DNA of 9,804 bases from Thermoleophilia bacterium (GTDB taxonomy: Bacteria; Actinomycetota; Thermoleophilia; Gaiellales; SKUG01). The notes beneath the pieces are model-generated. The model was not told the origin of the DNA. It saw nothing but the letters and a program-made list of their open reading frames with translations, and ran no database searches. The position numbers and the translations under genes were made by a program. Positions 1-4,811 of the stretch are shown here, in pieces. Numbering within the stretch: the stretch's first letter is position 1; each line of letters opens with the position of its first letter. Location: NCBI GenBank assembly GCA_025964455.1, contig JAOPYU010000010.1:1-9804 (forward strand), read 5' to 3'.

Positions 1-481
1 CGGAGAACGCGACCTGGAGGGAGCGATCGACCGATGCGGCATCGCGCGCCTGCGAGGCGGCGTCGCCGCCACCCTCGGTCTTGGCGCCCACCGAGAACGT
101 GAACGTGCCGGTGATGACGTGCCCGTCCTCGCTCGACACGCGGTACGCCACGGCGTAGGTGCCTTCGTCCTCGATCGTGACGCGCTGGGCGAGCTTCGCG
201 CCCTTGGCGGGCGCGGGGGCTCCGGTCTGGACCTCCGACTGGTCGGGCGCGAACACCTGGACGGTGCCGGCGCCGGCGACGACGGAGCCGCTGAACTGCA
301 ACTGCACCTCGGTCGGGGCCTCAGCGACCACGTCGCCGTCGGCAGGAGCCGAGAGCAGCAGGTGGGCGTGCGCGAGCGCGCTCGCGGGGACCAGCAGCAG
401 CGTGGCGATCGCCGCGACTGTCGCCCACGCCGCGAGCCGACGGCAGCGTCGACCTCGGCTCGGTTGTCGGGTGGGCTCCAT
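1..481 (-). CDS. CopC-domain copper-binding protein, C-terminus beyond the window
   Basis: This is the first 160 residues of an exported copper-binding protein of the CopC/YcnJ type; the frame is open to the left edge. Residues 9-18 are arginine-rich, followed by a hydrophobic stretch (20-36) and an ALA-H signal-peptidase-like site near residue 37. Cleavage there would expose H38 as the mature N-terminus, the position used by CopC proteins to bind Cu(II). The HAHLLLSAPADG start (38-49) and the SSEDGHVITG segment (116-125, H121) match the two conserved ends of the CopC beta-barrel. Residues 133-160 look like a linker, so a CopD-like membrane part could follow, but it is not visible. The ATG at 481 gives a proper signal peptide. 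It has no strong Shine-Dalgarno; a TAGCAG sits 8 bases upstream. The expected site is outside the membrane, in copper homeostasis. The gene is divergent from the 621 gene. Confidence 0.9.
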   Translation of the reverse strand, partial: MEPTRQPSRGRRCRRLAAWATVAAIATLLLVPASALAHAHLLLSAPADGDVVAEAPTEVQLQFSGSVVAGAGTVQVFAPDQSEVQTGAPAPAKGAKLAQRVTIEDEGTYAVAYRVSSEDGHVITGTFTFSVGAKTEGGGDAASQARDAASVDRSLQVAFS

Positions 482-620
482 CCACCGACCTGCTACCCGG
501 CGCAGGCCCAGCACGCACGCCCCTTGCCGAAATCCGGGTCTCGTCGCATGCTGGAGCAAGGTGACCCCCATCTACTCCCATACTCCCCACGACCCACAGG
601 CGCCTGAGCACCAGCCCTCG

Positions 621-1100
621 ATGGCCGACATGTGGAACGATTTCCCGTCCGAACCCGGGCAGCTCGCTGGCCTCGTGGCCCAGCAGGTCGCCGCGCTCGC
701 ACCGATCCAGCCGCAGCCCGCGGCGCAGCACGACGCCGGATCCGACCCGATGGCGCGACCGCGCCCGTACCGCGACTCGCTCGCGTGGAGCGCGATCAAG
801 AGCCTCGTGCAGCTGGCGCTCGTCGTGAGCGTGCTCATCTTCGTGGTCGACGGCGGCAATGCTCCGTTGATGGCGCTCTGCTACGTCGGCACCGGCCTGC
901 TGCTCATGGGAGCGATCGTGGTCGCCGACCGCGAGCGCTTCACTGACCGCGACCCCGGATTCCAGATCATCGAGTACGTGCAGCAGCCTCGCGCGGCGCA
1001 GCAGTCGGCGGCATCCGTACCGATGGCCACGCGAGCGCCGCTCGTGCCGCTCGCGCAGCAGATGCACGTTGCGATGCCCGAGCGCGTCTCGGTCACCTAG
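621..1100 (+). CDS. Small membrane protein with two predicted helices, unknown function
   Basis: The protein has 159 residues and I do not recognise its family. It has a hydrophilic, Gln/Ala/Pro-rich N-terminus (1-55), then two hydrophobic segments (about 59-77 and 81-101) joined by a short DGGN turn. The C-terminal tail (102-159) begins with basic and acidic residues (ADRERF) and becomes Gln/Ala/Pro-rich. This predicts a hairpin in the membrane with both ends on the same side, probably the cytoplasm. The ATG at 621 is chosen because the coding character begins about here. A GTG at 561, preceded by GGAG, is an in-frame alternative that adds 20 residues, and an ATG at 630 is also possible. A CATACT at 579-584 could be a weak -10 box, but I see no matching -35. 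The gene ends 14 bases before the convergent hpt gene. Confidence 0.65.
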   Translation: MADMWNDFPSEPGQLAGLVAQQVAALAPIQPQPAAQHDAGSDPMARPRPYRDSLAWSAIKSLVQLALVVSVLIFVVDGGNAPLMALCYVGTGLLLMGAIVVADRERFTDRDPGFQIIEYVQQPRAAQQSAASVPMATRAPLVPLAQQMHVAMPERVSVT

Positions 1101-1114
1101 CCCGCGACGCCGCC

Positions 1115-1675
1115 TCAGACCGGCAGCAGCAACTCGCGCGTCGTGTCGTCCAGTTCGAGCTCGTGCAGGTCGGGCAGGTTGCGGTAGCGCTGACGGTAGT
1201 CGAAGCCGTAGCCCACGTAGAAGCGATCCGGCACGGTGAATCCGCGGAAGCGCACGCGATCGTCCACGAGCCGGCGGTGGGGCCGGTCGAGGAGCGTGAC
1301 GACCTCGATCGACGCGGGCTCGTGCGTCTCGAGCCACTTCACCAGGAAGCGCAGGGTGAGGCCGGTGTCGATGACGTCCTCGACGAGGAGCACGTCGCGA
1401 CCGGAGACGGGCACCTGCAGGTCCTTGAGGATCTGGGCCTGGACGCCCGTGGTGCCATCGCCGTAGGCGCTCAGCGCCAGGAAGTCCATCTCGTGCGGCA
1501 CCGACATGTGCCGCGTCAGGTCGGCCGCGAAGAAGGTCGCGCCCTTGAGCACGGTGACGAGCACGGGGATCGAGCCTGCGTAGTGCTCGCTGACCTCGCG
1601 GCCGAGCGTCGCCACGCGCGCATCCAGCTGCTCGCGCGTGTAGAGCACGGGACCGAGGCGAGGGGCATCACTCAT
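1115..1675 (-). CDS. hpt: Hypoxanthine phosphoribosyltransferase
   Basis: This cytoplasmic purine-salvage enzyme transfers the phosphoribosyl group from PRPP to hypoxanthine (and usually guanine), giving IMP or GMP and pyrophosphate. The 186-residue length is normal for bacterial Hpt. The type I PRTase PRPP loop is clear at 96-108 (LLVEDVIDTGLTL, with E99, D100, D103, T104 and G105). The pyrophosphate-binding LKG (43-45), the flexible loop around SAYGDGTTG (69-77) and the C-terminal VGYGFDYRQRYRNLP (154-168) are all present. The purine-contacting DKPxRR segment reads DRPHRR (130-135), a K-to-R change I would not over-read. The ATG start lies 6 bases after a TAGGGT box, which suggests a leaderless transcript. 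The PD-(D/E)XK-like gene ends 32 bases upstream on the same strand, so both co-transcription and an own promoter are possible. Confidence 0.96.
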   Translation of the reverse strand: MSDAPRLGPVLYTREQLDARVATLGREVSEHYAGSIPVLVTVLKGATFFAADLTRHMSVPHEMDFLALSAYGDGTTGVQAQILKDLQVPVSGRDVLLVEDVIDTGLTLRFLVKWLETHEPASIEVVTLLDRPHRRLVDDRVRFRGFTVPDRFYVGYGFDYRQRYRNLPDLHELELDDTTRELLLPV

Positions 1676-1681
1676 GCCGCC

Positions 1682-1687
1682 ACCCTA
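1682..1687 (-). promoter_or_regulatory. -10 box TAGGGT of hpt, probable leaderless start
   Basis: On the minus strand TAGGGT is followed by six bases (GGCGGC) and then the ATG of hpt. This spacing would put the first transcribed base on the A of the start codon. Actinobacterial -10 boxes follow TAnnnT, and leaderless mRNAs are common in that phylum. No TTGACA-like -35 is visible, and there is no Shine-Dalgarno. Confidence 0.55.
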
Positions 1688-1694
1688 TCGCCTC

Positions 1695-1707
1695 GGCGGG
1701 ACCCGCC
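1695..1707. repeat. 13-base palindrome in the hpt upstream spacer
   Basis: The sequence reads GGCGGG-A-CCCGCC on the plus strand, a perfect palindrome around one base. It fills the gap between the stop of the PD-(D/E)XK-like gene and the putative -10 box of hpt. It could be an operator within the hpt promoter or a weak hairpin. There is no T-tract, so I do not call it a terminator. Confidence 0.35.
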
Positions 1708-2157
1708 TCAGCCCGCGAGCAGTCGGTCGACCGGCGCGGTGCTGGCGGCGCGTGACCGGAGCTTCTGTCCGAGCGCCTCGATGTCGCGCCGGTAGAAGAG
1801 CCGGACGTTGACGTCGGGGTAGCGCTGGCGCAGCTTGCGGACCTTGCGGTTCTTCTTGGTGACGAGCTCCTGGCGCATCGTCGTCACTTCGAGGAACAGG
1901 TTCAGCTCCGGCAGGTAGAAGTCGGGGCGGAAGGCCTCGGCGACGCGACCGTCGGTGTCGGTCTCGAGGACGAACGTCACCGGCTCGTACTCCCACGCGA
2001 TCCCGTAGAAGTCGAGCAGCTCGGCGCACTCGCGCTCGCTGTCGTTGACGAAGCGGGGCTCGATCCGACCGCGGTAGCTGCGCCACAGCCGGCAGGTCGC
2101 GCCGTCGTCGACGGCTGGCTCGGCTTCGCGAGTGGCGGGATCCAGGACCTGGGTCAC
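1708..2157 (-). CDS. Small PD-(D/E)XK nuclease-like protein, function unknown
   Basis: With the GTG start at 2157 the protein has 149 residues. The pattern resembles the PD-(D/E)XK nuclease fold: an acidic helix with E43 (SERECAELLDFYG, 40-52), then P78-D79 in RPDFYLPELN (77-86), then E90-V-T-T, followed by a basic TKKNRKVRKLR helix (100-110) and a predicted strand VNVRLFYRRD (116-125). The usual lysine of ExK is T92 here, with K101/K102 nearby, so activity is not assured. The frame stays open to an ATG at 2349, which would add 64 residues. I reject that start because the added part is low-complexity, has G/C at only about 75% of third positions against about 90% downstream, and has no Shine-Dalgarno. 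GGACGG lies upstream of the GTG. I infer a nucleic-acid role, perhaps in repair given the LexA-like box upstream. The gene runs into hpt on the same strand. Confidence 0.75.
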   Translation of the reverse strand: MTQVLDPATREAEPAVDDGATCRLWRSYRGRIEPRFVNDSERECAELLDFYGIAWEYEPVTFVLETDTDGRVAEAFRPDFYLPELNLFLEVTTMRQELVTKKNRKVRKLRQRYPDVNVRLFYRRDIEALGQKLRSRAASTAPVDRLLAG

Positions 2158-2222
2158 GGGAGAGCTACCGTCCGTCTTCGTCGTGGTGGCGAGGTGCCTG
2201 CCACGTTGTACGACGAAGCTGG

Positions 2223-2238
2223 TCGAACACCTGCTTGT
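2223..2238. promoter_or_regulatory. LexA-like (SOS box-like) palindrome
   Basis: The plus strand reads TCGAACACCTGCTTGT. Compared with the actinobacterial LexA consensus TCGAACAnnTGTTYGA it differs at two of the 14 specified positions; the left half is perfect and the right half is degraded. It lies 65 bases upstream of the GTG at 2157 and 218 bases upstream of the phosphoesterase ATG, so the nuclease-like gene is the likelier target. Imperfect matches of this quality can arise by chance. Confidence 0.35.
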
Positions 2239-2435
2239 GGACGAAGGTGCAACGACGCCGGAGCGAAGCGGGCGGGACAGCGCAACGCACAGCTCCGCCG
2301 CTTCGGGGGACGGGGCCAGTGCACGCGGGGGAAGCATGCTGAGGGTCATGTGGGAGTGCCCGCGGTCGGGGGAGGAGCGGGGATCGAGATCGTACGAACG
2401 ACGTCGGACTCGGTCGCGGGGCGTGGACTTGGCAT

Positions 2436-2452
2436 GGCGCTGGGTAAGCGCC
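2436..2452 (+). promoter_or_regulatory. Hairpin/-10-like element before the phosphoesterase start
   Basis: GGCGCT-gggta-AGCGCC forms a perfect 6-bp stem with a 5-base loop, ending four bases before the ATG at 2457. It overlaps a TAAGCG placed 6 bases before the ATG, the same geometry as the TAGGGT of hpt, although the last T is missing. It may be a leaderless promoter, an operator or a hairpin at the ribosome site; the sequence alone does not decide. Confidence 0.3.
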
Positions 2453-2456
2453 CTGC

Positions 2457-3368
2457 ATGAAGACCTCCGACCGTCGCCGCGTGATCGCCCACATCTCGGA
2501 CCTGCACTGCGGGCATCCGCACTTCGTCCCGGAGATGCTCGAGACCGCGATCGCCGAGGTCAACGCGCTCGAGCCGGACATCGTCGTGATCAGCGGCGAC
2601 CTCACGGGCTTCGGATTCCTGCCCGACTACGAGCAGGCGCGCGAGTACGTCGACAAGATCACGTGCGAGCACATCGTGACGATCCCGGGCAACCACGACG
2701 CCCGCAATGTCGGCTACCTGCACTTCGAGGACCTGTTCGGTCCACGCAACCGCGTGCTGCACGTGGACGGCGTGTCGGTCGTCGCGGTCGACAGCTCCGA
2801 GCCCGACCTCAACGAGGGCTGCGTGGGACGCGGTCGCTACGGCTGGATCCGCAAGCAGTTCGCGCACCCCGCCGACCTGCGGATCTTCGTGCTGCACCAC
2901 CACCTCGTGCCGATCCCGCGCACGGGTCGCGAGCGCAGCATGGTCACCGACTCCGGCGACGTGCTCGAGCTGCTCACCGAGTGCGGGGTCGACATCGTCC
3001 TGAGCGGCCACAAGCACGTGCCCTACGCGTGGCAGCTGGAGGAGATGTTCGTCGTCAACGCCGGAACCGTGTCCACGACGCGCCTGCGCGGTCGGGTCAA
3101 GCCGAGCTACAACATCATCGAGACCACGGCGGCCCTGGTGACGATCGACCAGAAGATCCCCGGCGGCGAGCGCGAGCGCGTCATCAGCTTCGACCCGTCG
3201 AGCCGCGAGTACCGCAAGTACATCTCCGAGGCGAGCGGCTGGGCCCCGCCGGTCGAGAACGTCAGCGTCGTCGACCAGTCCGGCGCCGGCTTCGGCACGG
3301 CGGGCGGCCAGGGCGTGGTCGACGCGGTACGCGCCGCCGAGAGCAGCGGTGACGAGACGAGCGAGTGA
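2457..3368 (+). CDS. Calcineurin-like metallophosphoesterase (CpdA/Icc type)
   Basis: The 303-residue protein carries the full metal-binding set of the calcineurin-like phosphoesterase superfamily: D15-x-H17 (ISDLHCG), G47-D48 (VVISGDLTG), G78-N79-H80-D81 (TIPGNHDARN), H147/H148 (FVLHHHLVP) and G184-H185-K186-H187 (VLSGHKHVP). This arrangement binds two metal ions and fits class III cyclic-nucleotide phosphodiesterases and related phosphodiesterases; the substrate cannot be told from the sequence. There is no signal peptide or membrane helix, so it should be cytoplasmic. Residues 265-303 are Gly/Ser/Ala-rich and probably disordered. The ATG at 2457 is the only start placed well before the first metal motif. 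The gene appears to be a single transcription unit, with hairpin-rich sequence on both sides. Confidence 0.93.
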   Translation: MKTSDRRRVIAHISDLHCGHPHFVPEMLETAIAEVNALEPDIVVISGDLTGFGFLPDYEQAREYVDKITCEHIVTIPGNHDARNVGYLHFEDLFGPRNRVLHVDGVSVVAVDSSEPDLNEGCVGRGRYGWIRKQFAHPADLRIFVLHHHLVPIPRTGRERSMVTDSGDVLELLTECGVDIVLSGHKHVPYAWQLEEMFVVNAGTVSTTRLRGRVKPSYNIIETTAALVTIDQKIPGGERERVISFDPSSREYRKYISEASGWAPPVENVSVVDQSGAGFGTAGGQGVVDAVRAAESSGDETSE

Positions 3369-3379
3369 GAGTCGACCCG

Positions 3380-3431
3380 AGCTCGCTCGTGTCGACCGAG
3401 CGAGCGAGTTTCGCAGCGAGCGCAGCGAGCT
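3380..3431 (+). repeat. CGAG-rich region with two competing hairpins, possible terminator
   Basis: The 9-base arm 3381-3389 is perfectly complementary to 3397-3405 (7-base loop) and is followed by GAGTTT. Alternatively 3380-3387 pairs perfectly with 3424-3431. The two stems use the same left arm, so only one can form. A 9-base unit GCAGCGAGC is also repeated in tandem (3413-3421 and 3422-3430). The region lies just after the phosphoesterase stop. A terminator role is plausible, but the T-tract is only three bases. Confidence 0.4.
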
Positions 3432-3500
3432 GACGATACGGAGAGCTGGCGTCCGGATGCGGCCGTCGGGCGGACGAGGCGGCCGCGGGTGACGCCGGGA

Positions 3501-3556
3501 GGTTCGGGTTCGCGGCGTGTTCGCGACACGATCGGTCACGATGTGATCCCCGAACC
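3501..3556 (+). promoter_or_regulatory. Candidate structured 5' leader of the repeat-protein gene
   Basis: GGTTCGGG (3501-3508) pairs perfectly with CCCGAACC (3549-3556) and closes a 40-base interior. Inside are CGTGT-tcgcg-ACACG (3516-3530) and TCAC-gat-GTGA (3536-3546). The fold would be a small three-way junction. The right arm of the closing stem ends immediately before the AAGGA ribosome site at 3557. It matches no riboswitch family I recognise. It could be a cis-acting RNA element or a DNA-binding site, or partly a coincidence of GC-rich sequence. Confidence 0.35.
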
Positions 3557-3561
3557 AAGGA
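3557..3561 (+). promoter_or_regulatory. Ribosome binding site AAGGA that fixes the start at 3573
   Basis: AAGGA lies 11 bases before the ATG at 3573. It supports that start over the upstream in-frame ATG at 3489, whose extra 28 residues would be translated from the structured leader. Confidence 0.5.
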
Positions 3562-3572
3562 CCTCCGTTCCG

Positions 3573-4292
3573 ATGACCACGCTTGCAGCGCCCGCCACCC
3601 GTGCCACGAATGACTTCGCCATCGACGTGAAGGGCTGGGCCAAGCCCGTCGCCGTCGAGGGCGCCCGTGCCGGCGAGGTCGGCATCCAGGGTCGCGTCGA
3701 CGTCGGTCCCGCAACGCTGCAGGACAAGGTCATCGCCTACGGCCAGGTCGGACCGGACAAGCTGCTCGTGCGGGGCGAGCACTCGGCAGCCATGGAGCTC
3801 GGCCAATTCGAGGTCGCAGGTCGCGTGCGCGGCACCGTCATCGGCGAGGCCGACAAGCTCACGGTCGAGGGTCGAACGAGCGGCAGCTTCTCCGCCGATG
3901 CCCTCGATCTCGACGGCGCCGTCACGGGCCGCGCGAGCGTCGGCAGCCACGGCGTCCGCGTCGGTGGTCGCGCCGAGGGCAGCATCGACGGTGGATTCGC
4001 CGGCGCTGCCGGCAAGCTCGCCGGCCACGCGGGCGTCGGCCCGAATGGCATCGAGCTGGACGGCTCGACGAGCGGCACGCTCAACGTCGGTTCGGCCGCG
4101 CTCGGCGGCGCGCTCTCGGGTGCCGCGTCGATCTCCGGCGGCGGCGTGAAGCTGTCGGCCTCGGCCGGTGCCGATGCGCGCCTCGGCGGCCGCACGATCT
4201 CGCTCTCCGCCACGGGTGACGTGAAGATCGACGGGCACTTCCCCTTCGTGCACGTCGATGGATCGATCGACTTCGGCGTCACCACCGACTGA
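3573..4292 (+). CDS. 32-residue-repeat beta-rich protein, unknown function
   Basis: The 239-residue protein is Gly/Ala/Val/Ser-rich and belongs to no family I recognise. After a short N-terminus (1-22) it consists of back-to-back units of exactly 32 residues: 61-92, 93-124, 125-156, 157-188 and 189-220. They are preceded by a degenerate unit of about 38 residues (23-60) and followed by a shortened one (221-239). Units open with a hydrophobic-x-hydrophobic-x-G motif (DKLLVRG, DKLTVEG, GVRVGG, GIELDG; less exact in the last, GVKLSA), and a second such motif lies about 16 residues later (e.g. LDLDG). The alternation predicts short beta strands and turns, as in a beta-solenoid or stacked sheet. 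There is no signal peptide, membrane helix or cysteine, so it is probably cytoplasmic or secreted by another route. The ATG at 3573 follows AAGGA and a candidate structured leader. A strong terminator follows. Bactofilin-like or tail-like scaffolds are possible analogues, but this is only inference. Confidence 0.85.
   Translation: MTTLAAPATRATNDFAIDVKGWAKPVAVEGARAGEVGIQGRVDVGPATLQDKVIAYGQVGPDKLLVRGEHSAAMELGQFEVAGRVRGTVIGEADKLTVEGRTSGSFSADALDLDGAVTGRASVGSHGVRVGGRAEGSIDGGFAGAAGKLAGHAGVGPNGIELDGSTSGTLNVGSAALGGALSGAASISGGGVKLSASAGADARLGGRTISLSATGDVKIDGHFPFVHVDGSIDFGVTTD
3753..4232 (+). repeat. Five consecutive 96-base (32-codon) coding repeats
   Basis: The units are 3753-3848, 3849-3944, 3945-4040, 4041-4136 and 4137-4232. 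The period is seen in the protein, in the spacing of the hydrophobic-x-hydrophobic-x-G motif. The DNA units have diverged strongly, so this is an old internal duplication rather than a recent tandem expansion. Confidence 0.7.
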
Positions 4293-4317
4293 CGTCGCCT
4301 CGCCACACGATACGCCG

Positions 4318-4350
4318 CGAAGCCCGCGCCTCGGCGTGGGCTTCGTGTCT
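4318..4350 (+). terminator. Intrinsic terminator after the repeat-protein gene
   Basis: CGAAGCCC (4318-4325) pairs perfectly with GGGCTTCG (4338-4345). The stem can continue inward with a G-T pair and CGC/GCG, giving about 12 pairs. The T-rich TGTCT follows on the plus strand. It begins 26 bases after the stop at 4292 and lies just before the convergent PGPGW gene. On the minus strand the tail is GC-rich, so termination is expected mainly for the plus-strand gene. Confidence 0.72.
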
Positions 4351-4352
4351 TC

Positions 4353-4655
4353 TCAGTGCAGCCTCGCGTAGAGCCAGATCATCGAGATCGAGAACACGGC
4401 CGCCGCAGCGCTGACGATGCACGCTGCCGCGATCTTGTGGCGAAGCGCCCAGTCGACCTGTCGACCGAACCGGACCTCGAGGTAGTCGAGCAGGCGTGCG
4501 AGGAGCCTGGACTCGCCGGCGAGCACGAGCAGCGCGGCGAGCACGAACGCGCTGCCGCCGGGACCCGGGACGAAGAACGCATTGAACAGGCCGAACAGCA
4601 GCAGCCCCAGTCCGACCAGGATCCGCCAGAGCCGCATGGGATGGAGGCGGTGCAT
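4353..4655 (-). CDS. PGPGW-type small transmembrane protein
   Basis: The protein has 100 residues. Hydrophobic segments lie at about 11-28, 33-47 and 76-95. The signature segment FFVPGPGGSAFVLAALLVLA (27-46) resembles the putative transmembrane PGPGW family, with G34 in place of the usual tryptophan. A basic/amphipathic stretch (50-74) lies between the second and third helices. The family has no established function; small size and membrane location are all that can be said. The start is uncertain: the ATG at 4655 is chosen, with an ATG at 4637 (MRLWRI) and a GTG 13 codons upstream as alternatives, and none has a good Shine-Dalgarno. The open frame extends far upstream antisense to the next gene, and that part is not coding. 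The gene is divergent from cpgS. Confidence 0.82.
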   Translation of the reverse strand: MHRLHPMRLWRILVGLGLLLFGLFNAFFVPGPGGSAFVLAALLVLAGESRLLARLLDYLEVRFGRQVDWALRHKIAAACIVSAAAAVFSISMIWLYARLH

Positions 4656-4772
4656 GTGTGATCGTGACTGGTAGCGCCCGATGAAACGCACCCCGCGGAG
4701 TGCGTCGACTGCTCGCGCCGGCGTGTCGATGGCTGGCTCCGTGGCGTGGGCGAGGGGGTCGGGTTCCATGCC

Positions 4773-4811
4773 GCGGGAGCGTATCGCCTCGCGAGCGGGT
4801 ACGGGCTCCGC
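4773..4811 (+). promoter_or_regulatory. Imperfect inverted repeat over the cpgS start region
   Basis: GCGGGAGCGTA (4773-4783) and TACGGGCTCCGC (4800-4811) are imperfect inverted copies. They surround a perfect 8-base palindrome CTCGCGAG (4788-4795). The right arm contains the -10-like TACGGG and ends at the base before the ATG at 4812. It is a candidate operator for control of cpgS. Confidence 0.3.
4800..4805 (+). promoter_or_regulatory. -10-like TACGGG six bases before the cpgS ATG
   Basis: TACGGG followed by six bases and ATG has the same spacing as the leaderless-type box of hpt. The final T of TAnnnT is missing, so this is weak on its own. It gains support only from the repeated geometry at other genes in the window. 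Confidence 0.3.

Larger units (their letters stand above)
2158..2456. other. Divergent intergenic region between the nuclease-like gene and the phosphoesterase
   Basis: These 299 bases hold the start regions of two divergent genes. I see no credible small gene: the open frames that cross it lack the strong G/C third-position bias of the neighbours. It contains a LexA-like palindrome (2223-2238) nearer the minus-strand gene and a short hairpin (2436-2452) just before the phosphoesterase ATG. No clear TTGACA/TATAAT pair is visible. Confidence 0.5.

Noticed and set aside
1101..1114. Terminator between the convergent 621 gene and hpt
   Set aside because: Only 14 bases separate the stops, and no hairpin is visible there.
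321..1337. A 338-codon open frame on the minus strand across copC, the 621 gene and hpt
   Set aside because: It is Arg/Ala-rich antisense or out-of-frame translation with no domain. The true minus-strand frames (CopC and Hpt) are different.
2158..2349. N-terminal 64-residue extension of the nuclease-like protein (ATG at 2349)
   Set aside because: It has lower G/C at third codon positions, low-complexity composition and no Shine-Dalgarno, and the LexA-like palindrome lies inside it. It cannot be excluded without homologues.
2346..4253. A 635-codon open frame on the minus strand across the phosphoesterase and repeat-protein genes
   Set aside because: It is antisense to two well-supported genes, has Asp/Arg/His/Val-rich shadow composition, shows no family motif, and owes its length to the lack of stop codons in very GC-rich DNA.
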